Part shown: positions 16,467-25,356 of the stretch, piece by piece | Layout of the letters: every line of letters starts with the position of its first letter | Numbering within the stretch: position 1 is the first letter of the stretch | Origin: Sagittula salina | GTDB taxonomy: Bacteria > Pseudomonadota > Alphaproteobacteria > Rhodobacterales > Rhodobacteraceae | NCBI RefSeq assembly: GCF_017813235.1 | Contig: NZ_JAGISH010000011.1 | Span: 62,001 to 126,000 of the forward strand | Length of the DNA: 64,000 nt | Direction: 5' to 3' | Notes under the pieces: model-generated | The model's database searches: none | What the model was told of the DNA's origin: nothing | What the model saw: only the letters and a program-made list of their open reading frames with translations | Made by a program: the position numbers and the translations under genes

Positions 16467-17439
16467 CGTCGTCCCTCCTCTGCGGCGCGTCGCGGCCCGG
16501 CAAGGGGCGGAGCATCGCCTTCAGGTCATGTATCACGAGGTCGCGCAGAAAATGCGGCGGATCCATGCGTGCACGTCTTTGCAGTGCACACCTGACCCGC
16601 CAGAGCATCCCGCCCAGCAGGTGAGCGCCCGTCGCCAGCATGGCCCGCGCGCGGCCGTGGTGTTTGGTGAAATAATGCCAACGGCTGTCCAGCCAGAAGC
16701 CCGGAACGCGTGCCCAACGACCCATGCCGGTGGACGCGGAGCCGATGTGCATCGCCCGGCTTTGAGGCACGTAGTGCGTTTCGAAACCGGCTTGCGCGGC
16801 GCGGCGACAGAGGTCGGTTTCTTCGAAGTACAAGAAGTATACCTCGTCGAACAGTCCGACCCGGTCCAGAACCTCCCGCCGGATCATCATCGACGCGCCT
16901 GCAAGCCAGTCCACCCGTCGCGGCGCCTCGGGCACGCCAAGTGGTACCTTGTGGTTCGTCAGAAGGCGCGTGAGCGGGCCGAACCGCGCCGAGCCCTCCA
17001 ATTCGGAGGCCGCGGAGGGGAAGCGGAAGGCGGTCCAGTGGGGTGCGCCATCCTCCCCTACGATGCGCGACCCGGCAATGCCCGCGGACGGATGCGCGGC
17101 GAGGAATTCCGAAAGCACGCGGATCGCGTCGGGTTCCGGGAAGGCGTCTGAATTCAACAAGTATACAAGATCCGGCAGCGTCCCATCGGCCATACCAGCC
17201 CGAATGCCGACGTTGTTCCCCGCCCCGAAACCGCCGTTCCATCCTGACTGGATCACGCGCACCGGCAGGCCCTCGTCCGCGACCGCCTGCGTTATCCTCT
17301 CGAACGACCCGTCACCGGAATCGTTGTCGACGACCACCAGTTCAGCGTCCAACCCCTCCATCGCCCGCAACGCCGCGCGAACGGAGCGGAGCGTCATTTC
17401 CGCCGTGCGCCAGTTGAGGGATACAACGAGTATACGCAC
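16453..17439 (-). CDS. Glycosyltransferase family 2 (rhamnosyltransferase-like)
   Basis: The 328-residue GT-A enzyme has VVVDNDSGDGS, WNGGFGAGNNVGIRAG, YLLNSDAFPEPDA (DxD region), WLAGASMMIRREV and YFLYFEETDLCRRA. This pattern is typical of the rhamnosyltransferase-like GT2 branch (WbbL, RfbF). It starts at GTG only 3 nt after the PKS stop codon, and its end overlaps the NRPS-like start by 14 nt. Tight coupling between two assembly-line genes suggests that sugar transfer is part of making or attaching their product, which is inference. Donor sugar is unknown. Confidence 0.9.
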   Translation of the reverse strand: MRILVVSLNWRTAEMTLRSVRAALRAMEGLDAELVVVDNDSGDGSFERITQAVADEGLPVRVIQSGWNGGFGAGNNVGIRAGMADGTLPDLVYLLNSDAFPEPDAIRVLSEFLAAHPSAGIAGSRIVGEDGAPHWTAFRFPSAASELEGSARFGPLTRLLTNHKVPLGVPEAPRRVDWLAGASMMIRREVLDRVGLFDEVYFLYFEETDLCRRAAQAGFETHYVPQSRAMHIGSASTGMGRWARVPGFWLDSRWHYFTKHHGRARAMLATGAHLLGGMLWRVRCALQRRARMDPPHFLRDLVIHDLKAMLRPLPGRDAPQRRDDDVHV

Positions 17440-17442
17440 CGC

Positions 17443-20400
17443 TTACTCCGCCGCATGGCCGGGGAAGGAGAGGACCTCGCCCGGCGCGCGCCGCTCAGCC
17501 GCTTCGATCATCTTGCGCATCTCTGCGGCCAGCACCCGGACATTCGGCTCCAGTACCATGGAATCGTGATCCCCCGGCACCTCGACCACCTCTACCTGTG
17601 GCGCGACAGTCCGCCAGTCGTTGTCCTCCAGAACGTAGGCGCGTTCCTCGTTTACCAGACGACCGCCGGACACCCGCCACTTGCCGCTTGGCGGCGGACG
17701 GTAGAGCACCAGCCTGCCGCCCCATGAACGCACTTCGTATGCCTTGATGGCACGGTAGAAGGCGGCCTCGATTTCCGCGTTGTGAAAGCCCGCCTGGGTT
17801 CCCTCAACCGGCTGGCGTTTCGCGATTTCCCAGGCGATGCGCCGTTGTGCCCAGCGCAAGGGGTAGAGCAGCCCGCCCTCGCGCGCCTGCGCCAATTGGA
17901 TCAATACCCGATCCACCGCCTTCAACGGGCGCCGCCGGGGCAGCGGCGTGTCCAGCATGACAACGAGAGAGACCTCCTGCCCGGCCGCCTCCAGCTGTCG
18001 GGCGACCTCGTAGGCGGTGATGCCGCCGCCAGAAAAACCGCCCAGCATGTAGGGCCCCTCCGGCTGCACCTGCCGCATTTCCGCGATGTAATCGCGGGCG
18101 GCCTCCTCGATGGTGTCATGCGGAGCCTCGCCACCATAAAGCCCGCGTGCCTGCACGCCGTAGAACGGACGATCCGTACCCAGCAGGTGGGCAAGGTGAC
18201 GCAGGTTCAATACGTTGCCGAACATGCCCGCGATCAGGAAGAAGGGCTGCCGTGGCCCGCCATCGCCCTCGTGCATCGCCACCAGATGACGGAAACGCCG
18301 CTCCGGGGGCTTGCGTGCCTCCCCGGCCTGCGGCCCGATCTCCGCTTCGATAAGGCGGGCGCAGGCGCGGATGGTGGGCGCCTCGAACAGCACGGAAATC
18401 GGAAAATCCACGCGGAATGCCTTTTTCACCATGGTGAACAGCCGCACCGCGATCAGCGAGTGCCCGCCAAGGTCAAAGAAGGAATCTTCCGCGCCGACCC
18501 GCGACACCCCCAGAAGGTCGCGCCAGAAGCCCGCGAGCCGGTCCTCGATCTCGCCTTCGGGGGGGACGAAGTCGCTCTCCAATTGCGGCCGGTCAAAGCT
18601 TTGGGCCGCCGGCGTTTCTTGCCGGTCGGCCTGCCGCACCAGCGCGGGCAGGTCCATGGAGGACACGACAATCTGCCGGTACGACCCGCCCAGCACCCGC
18701 CAGAAGGCCTCTGTACCTTCCTCGGGCCGGATGCCCTGAGCGAGGTTCTGCGCCAGCCGTTCTTCTGCGGGGGACAGCGGCTGCACCGTACTGGCGTCCA
18801 CCTCCAGTTCGTTGGCAGTCACGCGCGGCGCGCTCGCCAGCACATCGAGCGAGGCCAGTTTGCGCAGGGTGAAGCCGCGCACCTCCACCAGCACGGTCCC
18901 GTCCGGCGCGCAAAGCGTCACGTCGAAGACCGCCGTTTCACGTGAAGCGTGGTTATCCGACGCGTTGCGCACCCAGCTGACGATCCGATCGGGCAGGGGG
19001 CCATGCACCCGGACAGAAGCATAGCGCACCGGCACCCAGAGGTGCGTCGGCTGGTAGCCCTCGATCAGATCCATGGCCCAGCCGGTGGCGATATCCATCA
19101 GTGCCGGGTGCAGCAGGCAGTTGTCGTCCCGCGCCTCCGGACCCAAAGACAGATCCGCCAGGCCCTCCCCCTGTCCCAACGCACAGGCGTCCAGCACCTT
19201 CCAGCGCGGCCCGAAGTTCAGGAATACCTCCTGCGCCGCCTTCAGTTTTTCGCCATGTCCGTCGCGCCGCTGCCTGCAGCGCGACCGCACTGCCCCGAGG
19301 TCGACAGCAGCGGGCCGCGCCATCGGTAACAGCGCCAGGTCAGCTTGTGCACAACTGGCATATCCATGGCGGCCATTCAGCGTGACGTCCGCCAGAACGT
19401 TGTAGGTATAGCCCGCCTGCGACCGCGTCAGCCGCACGCGGACCCCCCGCGAACCCTGTTTTGCCACCTTCAGCGGTCGCAGGAATTCCAGATCGCGGAT
19501 TTCGAAGCCGCCGTCTTCGTGATGCGCCCTGAGCGCCTGCGCCGCGATCGACAGGTACCCGGTGCCGGGCAGCAGCGCATCGCCCTTTTTTGTCCGGTGT
19601 TCCGCGATCCACCAGTCGCGCGCGGACCATTCGGCGTGAAACACCCGGTGCCCGCTCGCGTCGAAACTCATCTCGTCGAGCATCGGCCAGACGACGGGCT
19701 CTACCGCCGCTTTGGGCAGGTCACCGATGCGCGCGGCGACTGCCTCGGCGGCCATGCCGACCTCTGACCAGATGCCCCAGTTCAGAGCCACAACCCGCGT
19801 CCGCCCGCAGCGCGCCTGCGCGAAGGCGTTCAGATAGGCGTTGGCGGCGACGTAGTCGACCTGCCCCGCCGGGGCTGTCACGGTCGAGGACGAGGCGAAC
19901 AGCACCATCCACTCCGCGTCCCCGTCGGGAAAGACCTGACCCAGCACCACGGTTCCGTGGATTTTGGGGGTAAAGACATCCTCCACCGAGGCGGGCGTCT
20001 TTGTCATCAAGGGCGCGTCGACGATGACCCCCGCGCCGTGGATCACCCCGGCGATGCGGCCCATCCGCGCCTCCACCGCGTGCCGTGCCGCGCGCATCTG
20101 ATCGGCGATACACACGTCGGCGGCAACCACCATGACCTCCGCGCCCACCGCTTCGAGCGCCTGCACCGCGCGGATGCGTTGTGCTACCGCGTCCTGCGGC
20201 GCATGGCGTTTCAGGTAGTTCTCCCAGTCGGCGCGGTCGGGCAGTGATCGCCGCGCCAGCAGCGCGAGCTTTGCGCCACGCCGCGCGAGGTCATGGGCCA
20301 GCGTCAGACCGATGCCGCCAAAGCCGCCGGTAATCAGCACCGCCTTGCCCGCCACATCCACGCTATCGACCGGCGCCAGCGCCGCCTGTTTCATCACGCA

Positions 20401-23400
20401 GTCAAACCGGCGTCCGTTGCGCAGAGCGGCTGTGGTGCCGTCCGGCTCCGCCAGAAGTTCCTCCAGCAGCGCCACCGGGCTACCCGCGCCCGCATCGTCC
20501 ACGTCCAGCGTGGATACCGTCACTCCCGCCAGTTCCCGCGGTATCACCCGCGCGGGGCCGAGGACGGTGGCCTTCTCCGGCCAGTGCAGCGCCTCGTCCC
20601 GTACGCGCGCTGCGCCGTTTGTTACCACCGTGATGTGCAGCGGGCGCGGTACGGCCTCGCCCTCCAGCGCCTGAGCGAGGAACAGCAGCGTGTAAAATCC
20701 CTGCTCCTGCACGCGGTGAAAGAAGGACGACCCCGGACGATGCCCTTCGCCCCGAGTCAGCAGCCAGAAATGCCCGATCCGTGTCGGCAGCAGCCCCCGC
20801 TCCGCAAGGTCCGCCACGAGCAGGTCGAACTCCTCCCGCCCGCGTTCGGGCGCCAGAACGTAGCCCTCTCCGACCCGCGCAAAGCCGTCACCGGGACGCA
20901 CCTCGACAACCCAGTGACCGGCCTTGCGCAGCCGCGCGCCAAGACCCGCCGCAACCTCGCCCTCATCGACGAACAGCAGCCAGACGTGACGCTCCGCCTC
21001 ATCCAGCGCGTCGACCACATCCACCTCGACCGCCGCCGAGCGTGGCCGCCAGTGCGGCACCCAGCCCCAGTCGGCCATGTCGTCGTGGCGCGCCACGACC
21101 TCCGCCCTCGGCGCGGCCTCTCCCGGTTCGATGAAATAGCGTTGCCGCTGAAAGGCGTAGGTCGGCAGCACCACGCGGTTGCGCCGGGCCTCGCCCCAGA
21201 TCTGGCCCCAGTCTATCCCCACCCCCAACGCGGAGAGCCGTCCCAGGACCTCGAACATATGTACGTCGTCGGCCACGTCCTCGTCACGGTGCCGGAGCGA
21301 GGACAGAACCTGTTCCGCCACCACCTTGGGATGCGCTCGCGCGAGACTGGTCAGCGCCTTGCCCGGCCCGACCTCCAGCAGCACGCGGTTCTCCCCGGCG
21401 ACAGCGCCCACGCAATCGGCAAACAGAACCGCGCCACGGAGGTGGCTTACCCAGTACTCCGGGTCCATGGCCTGAGCATCACTCATCAGCGCGCCGGTCC
21501 GGTTCGAAGTCAGCGGGATCGTCGGCGCCCGCAGCGGAATGCCCCGCAGGTAATCGCCAAACTCCTCGAGGATCGGTTCCAGCATCCGGCTATGTGCGGC
21601 GATGTCGATGCCGATCCGCTGGCATTCGATGCCCTTCGTTTCCAGCCGCGCAGCCAGATCGTCCAGCGCCGCCTGCGGCCCGGAAGCCACCGACAACCCC
21701 GGTGCGTTCACCGCGCCCAGATCCAGCGCCGACCCCAGCAGTGGCCGCAATTCATCCGCAGCCATGGAGACCGCCAGCATTCCGCCCGCCGGCACCGTAT
21801 CGAACAGCCGACCCCGCAAACGCACCAGCCCGATACAGTCCTCGAACCCGATAATCCCGGCCAGACAGGCGGCTGTGTTCTCGCCCATGGAATGACCGGT
21901 CAGCGCCACCGGTTTTATTCCCCAGCTCATCCAAAGCTGCGCCAGCGCGTATTCCGTCGCCATGATCAGCGGCAGTTGCACCGAAGGCCGCAGCAGGGCC
22001 GCCTCCGCCTCAGCGCCCTTCGACAACCATAGATCGCGGACCCCCTGTTTCTCCCTGGCGGAAATACTCCCGCCGGAGGCGTCCGACGCCGCCTCCAGGC
22101 GCTCGATCTCGGAAAGGCCCCGGTCCATCCACTCGGCAAAAACCGGTTCCGTCTCGTAAAGATCCTTCGCCATGCCCGCGTACTGCGCGCCGCCGCCGGG
22201 AAACATGAAGACGACTTCGGGGCGCTCCACCGCCTCGTGCGTGAACCGCCGCCGGGGCTGCTTGCCCTCCAGCCGGTCCGCCGCCTCCGCATGGTTGGCG
22301 GCAACCACGACCATGCGCCGCGCGAACGGACGCCGCCCCCGGTGCAGCGTCCAGGCCACGTCGGCCAAAGGCTGGTCGGGATGCGCCCGCAGATGTGTCG
22401 CCAGCCGGGCGGCGTTGGCTTCCAGTGCGGCTTTTGTCCGGCCCGATACAGTCAGAATCTGGAACGGCCATTCGCTTTGCTCGCTCGACGCCCGCTCCGG
22501 CGCCTCTTCCAGAACCACATGCGCGTTGGTGCCGCCGACACCCAGGCTGTTCACCCCGGCGCGGCGTGGATGCGTCCCGCGCTCCCATGCCGTAAGCCGG
22601 TCGTTCACCACGAAGGGCGAGCCCTCGAAGGCAATCGCCGGGTTCGGCGCCTCATAGCCCAGCGAGGGCGGCATCTGCCGATGATGCAGAGCCAGGGATG
22701 CCTTCACCAGCGACGCGACCCCGGCGGCGGTATCCAGGTGGCCTATGTTCGTCTTCACCGACCCGATCCGGCAGGTTCCGACCGCCTCGGTCGTCTCCCG
22801 GAAGGCCTGTGTCAGCGCCGCGACCTCGATCGGATCGCCAAGGTAGGTGCCGGTGCCGTGGCATTCCACGTAGTCGACCGTGTCCGCAGTGACACCCGCC
22901 AGCGCCTGCGCGTCGGCCACGGCCTCTGCCTGTCCCTCCACCGAGGGCGCCAGATAGCCCGCCTTCTGCGCGCCGTCGTTGTTGATGGCGGACCCTTTCA
23001 CCACGGCCCAGATGTGATCCCCGTCGCGCACCGCATCGGCCAGCCGCCGCAGCACCACAACCCCCGCGCCGGAGCCGAAGACCGTCCCCTGCGCCCGGTG
23101 GTCGAAGGCATGGCAGGCGCCGTCGGGGGAAAGGATCTCGTTCTCCTTGTAGAGATACCCGCGCCCCTGCGGCAGTTCGATGGTTACGCCCCCCGCCAGC
23201 GCCATGTCGCATTCGCCGTTCAACAGCGCCTGAGCCGCGTAATGCACTGCAACCAGCGAAGTGGAACACGCCGTCTGAAGGTTCACCGATGGCCCCTTCA
23301 GGTCTAGGATGTGCGACGCCCGCGTGGTCATGAAATCCTTGTCGTTGCCGGTGTGGCGCAGCAGGAACATGCCGGTGTTCTTCACCAGATCCGGGTTGGA

Positions 23401-23808
23401 GCAGAGGTTGAAATAGAAATACGACCCCATTCCACAACCGGCAAAGACGCCGATCTGCCCGTCGAAGCCCTCCGGCACGTGGCCTGCGCTTTCCAGTGCC
23501 TCCCATGCGACTTCGAGGAACTGGCGATGCTGCGGGTCCATGATCGCAGCGTCCTTCGGCGACAGGCCGTAGAACTCCGCGTCGAAGTCTGCAAATCCCT
23601 CCAGCGGCGCGGCAAAGGGCACGTAATCGCGGTGCCGCATCAGGCCGGGATCCTCACCCGCCGCGCGCAGGTCCTCCTCCGACAGGCGCCGGATCGACGA
23701 CACGCCGTCGCGCAGGTTCCGCCAGTAGGAGTCGATATCGGCGGCGCCGGGCAGGTGCGCGGCCATGCCGACAATCGCGATGTCGTTCTCGGTAGATCCG
23801 TCCATCAT
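17443..23808 (-). CDS. Type I modular polyketide synthase (KS-AT-KR-DH-ACP-TE)
   Basis: Numbered from ATG 23808 (2121 residues): ketosynthase (TACSTS with Cys181, ECHGTGT, KTNIGH), acyltransferase (GHSMGE, Ser640), a region resembling a structural KR subdomain (about 910-1140), catalytic ketoreductase (TGGFGGIG near 1160; Tyr1319 in VDYVAANA), dehydratase-like hot-dog region (HRTKKGDALLP, His1404; HPALMD, Asp1572), ACP (GGHSLIA, Ser1784) and a C-terminal type I thioesterase (GGFSGGG, Ser1926; His2081 in GDHDS). Placing DH after KR departs from the usual DH-ER-KR order. One extension and release by TE are predicted. The AT carries a short insert encoded by a repeat element. ATG 23808 was preferred to 23856, since the extra N-terminus has no KS similarity. 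It heads the operon with the glycosyltransferase, NRPS-like and PPTase genes. Confidence 0.92.
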   Translation of the reverse strand: MMDGSTENDIAIVGMAAHLPGAADIDSYWRNLRDGVSSIRRLSEEDLRAAGEDPGLMRHRDYVPFAAPLEGFADFDAEFYGLSPKDAAIMDPQHRQFLEVAWEALESAGHVPEGFDGQIGVFAGCGMGSYFYFNLCSNPDLVKNTGMFLLRHTGNDKDFMTTRASHILDLKGPSVNLQTACSTSLVAVHYAAQALLNGECDMALAGGVTIELPQGRGYLYKENEILSPDGACHAFDHRAQGTVFGSGAGVVVLRRLADAVRDGDHIWAVVKGSAINNDGAQKAGYLAPSVEGQAEAVADAQALAGVTADTVDYVECHGTGTYLGDPIEVAALTQAFRETTEAVGTCRIGSVKTNIGHLDTAAGVASLVKASLALHHRQMPPSLGYEAPNPAIAFEGSPFVVNDRLTAWERGTHPRRAGVNSLGVGGTNAHVVLEEAPERASSEQSEWPFQILTVSGRTKAALEANAARLATHLRAHPDQPLADVAWTLHRGRRPFARRMVVVAANHAEAADRLEGKQPRRRFTHEAVERPEVVFMFPGGGAQYAGMAKDLYETEPVFAEWMDRGLSEIERLEAASDASGGSISAREKQGVRDLWLSKGAEAEAALLRPSVQLPLIMATEYALAQLWMSWGIKPVALTGHSMGENTAACLAGIIGFEDCIGLVRLRGRLFDTVPAGGMLAVSMAADELRPLLGSALDLGAVNAPGLSVASGPQAALDDLAARLETKGIECQRIGIDIAAHSRMLEPILEEFGDYLRGIPLRAPTIPLTSNRTGALMSDAQAMDPEYWVSHLRGAVLFADCVGAVAGENRVLLEVGPGKALTSLARAHPKVVAEQVLSSLRHRDEDVADDVHMFEVLGRLSALGVGIDWGQIWGEARRNRVVLPTYAFQRQRYFIEPGEAAPRAEVVARHDDMADWGWVPHWRPRSAAVEVDVVDALDEAERHVWLLFVDEGEVAAGLGARLRKAGHWVVEVRPGDGFARVGEGYVLAPERGREEFDLLVADLAERGLLPTRIGHFWLLTRGEGHRPGSSFFHRVQEQGFYTLLFLAQALEGEAVPRPLHITVVTNGAARVRDEALHWPEKATVLGPARVIPRELAGVTVSTLDVDDAGAGSPVALLEELLAEPDGTTAALRNGRRFDCVMKQAALAPVDSVDVAGKAVLITGGFGGIGLTLAHDLARRGAKLALLARRSLPDRADWENYLKRHAPQDAVAQRIRAVQALEAVGAEVMVVAADVCIADQMRAARHAVEARMGRIAGVIHGAGVIVDAPLMTKTPASVEDVFTPKIHGTVVLGQVFPDGDAEWMVLFASSSTVTAPAGQVDYVAANAYLNAFAQARCGRTRVVALNWGIWSEVGMAAEAVAARIGDLPKAAVEPVVWPMLDEMSFDASGHRVFHAEWSARDWWIAEHRTKKGDALLPGTGYLSIAAQALRAHHEDGGFEIRDLEFLRPLKVAKQGSRGVRVRLTRSQAGYTYNVLADVTLNGRHGYASCAQADLALLPMARPAAVDLGAVRSRCRQRRDGHGEKLKAAQEVFLNFGPRWKVLDACALGQGEGLADLSLGPEARDDNCLLHPALMDIATGWAMDLIEGYQPTHLWVPVRYASVRVHGPLPDRIVSWVRNASDNHASRETAVFDVTLCAPDGTVLVEVRGFTLRKLASLDVLASAPRVTANELEVDASTVQPLSPAEERLAQNLAQGIRPEEGTEAFWRVLGGSYRQIVVSSMDLPALVRQADRQETPAAQSFDRPQLESDFVPPEGEIEDRLAGFWRDLLGVSRVGAEDSFFDLGGHSLIAVRLFTMVKKAFRVDFPISVLFEAPTIRACARLIEAEIGPQAGEARKPPERRFRHLVAMHEGDGGPRQPFFLIAGMFGNVLNLRHLAHLLGTDRPFYGVQARGLYGGEAPHDTIEEAARDYIAEMRQVQPEGPYMLGGFSGGGITAYEVARQLEAAGQEVSLVVMLDTPLPRRRPLKAVDRVLIQLAQAREGGLLYPLRWAQRRIAWEIAKRQPVEGTQAGFHNAEIEAAFYRAIKAYEVRSWGGRLVLYRPPPSGKWRVSGGRLVNEERAYVLEDNDWRTVAPQVEVVEVPGDHDSMVLEPNVRVLAAEMRKMIEAAERRAPGEVLSFPGHAAE
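22044..22098. repeat. REP-like palindromic element, copy 2, inside the PKS coding sequence
   Basis: The minus strand has a hairpin GGAGGCG (22075-22081) / CGCCTCC (22090-22096) followed by GGGAGTATTTCCGCC and AGAAACA, the layout also found after the NRPS-like gene. Here it is translated in frame and gives the residues EAASDASGGSISAREKQG, inserted in the AT domain between FAEWMDRGLSEI and VRDLWLSKG. Confidence 0.6.
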
Positions 23809-24003
23809 TCGCCCCAAACCACCTGGCCGCAAAGCCCCGACATCCTTGCCCACCAATGCGGGAAAAATGCGGCGCTTTTTAGGAAATCACCCCCAGGGGG
23901 GGCCGCAATTTCCCGAAAATCGTTTCCCCAGATCGGATAATGGCATCCATGCCCACGTATTTTATGGGGAAACCATGCAGAATACCTATGCCTTTGGACA
24001 GGG
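23809..24003 (-). promoter_or_regulatory. Upstream region of the PKS operon
   Basis: This 195-bp gap separates the flippase stop from the PKS start, both on the minus strand. It is visibly less GC-rich than the flanking genes, as expected for a promoter region, with AT-rich stretches near 23880 and 23960. I see no confident sigma-70 or sigma-54 box, so the exact site is open. Confidence 0.35.
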
Positions 24004-25356
24004 TCACAAGACCGTGAGCGCCACAATTGCCGGGCCGTTGACCCAGATGGCAAGCAGCGTCAACGCCAGCGCCACCCCGGCAAAGGCCAGATCGTGCATC
24101 GCGTCCCAGACGCCCATGCGCCGCGCCAGCCAGACCGCCACCGGGTAGGCGGCAAGGTAGGCGCAGCCCATGCCGATCAGTGCCCCCAGCAGGCCGCCGG
24201 CCTCCAGCCCGGCGACAAGCCCGATCCACAACAACACCGCCCGCGCCAGCGCCAGCACAAAGAAACGCCGACTGTCGCCCGCCGCCAGTGCCGCCTGATC
24301 GTAGGTCATCACCACCAGCAGGGGCATCTGCGCGCAGGCCAGCACTACGGCAATCGCCCCCGCGGCCGCGTACCGCGGATCATAAAGCTGTCCCACAAGC
24401 CAGCCAGCCAGCAGGGCAAAGACCCCGACGAATCCCATCAGCAGCGCCGTCACCGCCAGCCGCATTCGCCTGAGCCGCGCGTAGTTCTCCGCGCTCTGCT
24501 TTGGCGGGCTTTCGCGGTAGATCGGGATCAGGATTTTCTGGGTCACCATATAGCCCATCATCAGCGGGAAGGACGCCCAGAAGAACCCGATATTGTAGAC
24601 GCCGAAAGTCTCCAGCGCGAGGTACTTGCCCATCAGGATCTTGTCCGCCTGATTGTAGAAGAACCCTGCAATCGTGGCGAGGAAGACCCATTTTCCGAAG
24701 GAAATCAGTTCTTTTCGGGCGGCTCCTTCCCATCGGAACCGGTTCCTTTCTCCCGGCAGGAAACGCAAGTTGATGACCACCTGTACCACCGACCCCACCA
24801 GCGCGGAGACCACCAGCGCCCAGACGCTGCCCCACCACCATGCCAGCCCGACCGCTGCCAGCACGCCCGAGAGTTGCGTTATGCCGTCCAGCGCCGTCAC
24901 CCGCCCCAGCATCAGATGCCGGTTCGCCGTCACCATGCTCGTCGGGCGGAACCCGTCGATCAACAGCGTCAGCGCCGCGACGGGCAGCATCCACGCCAGC
25001 TCCGGCTGGCCGTAGAGATGCGCCATGGGCCATGCCAGCGCGCAGGCCACCAGCCACAGCCCGGCACCGCGCAACACCTGCAACGTCCACGCCGTGTTCA
25101 GGAAATCCCGGTCGTCGCCGCGTTTGGACCGCAGGATGGCGGGAACCACGCCGACATCGGAAAACTGGTGCAGCCCCATCAGGAAGACCATCACCAGCGC
25201 CATCAGGCCGAACGCCTCAGGAAACAGCAGTCGCGTCAGGATCAGGTTCGCCGCCAGCCGGATCACCTGACTCAGACCGAACCCGCCCACCGTCCAGAGC
25301 GAGGACCGCATCACCCGCGCCTTCAGCCCGTCGCCTCGGAACGCCGCCAGCCTCAT
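24004..25356 (-). CDS. Wzx-type lipopolysaccharide/oligosaccharide flippase
   Basis: The 450-residue protein is hydrophobic throughout, with about 12 to 14 predicted membrane helices and the polysaccharide-translocase start pattern (SSLWTVGGFGLSQVIRLAANLILTR split across helix 1). It belongs to the MOP/RfbX-like superfamily that flips undecaprenyl-linked oligosaccharides to the periplasm. Its start overlaps the preceding glycosyltransferase gene by 4 nt (ATGA). In this locus it implies a Wzx/Wzy-dependent route, with the Wzz-like protein and kinase at 7.9-11 kb as the length-control pair. Confidence 0.9.
   Translation of the reverse strand: MRLAAFRGDGLKARVMRSSLWTVGGFGLSQVIRLAANLILTRLLFPEAFGLMALVMVFLMGLHQFSDVGVVPAILRSKRGDDRDFLNTAWTLQVLRGAGLWLVACALAWPMAHLYGQPELAWMLPVAALTLLIDGFRPTSMVTANRHLMLGRVTALDGITQLSGVLAAVGLAWWWGSVWALVVSALVGSVVQVVINLRFLPGERNRFRWEGAARKELISFGKWVFLATIAGFFYNQADKILMGKYLALETFGVYNIGFFWASFPLMMGYMVTQKILIPIYRESPPKQSAENYARLRRMRLAVTALLMGFVGVFALLAGWLVGQLYDPRYAAAGAIAVVLACAQMPLLVVMTYDQAALAAGDSRRFFVLALARAVLLWIGLVAGLEAGGLLGALIGMGCAYLAAYPVAVWLARRMGVWDAMHDLAFAGVALALTLLAIWVNGPAIVALTVL

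Noticed and set aside
20293..22032. 579-codon open frame on the plus strand
   Set aside because: It is antisense to the PKS gene, with low-complexity translation and no RBS; a shadow.
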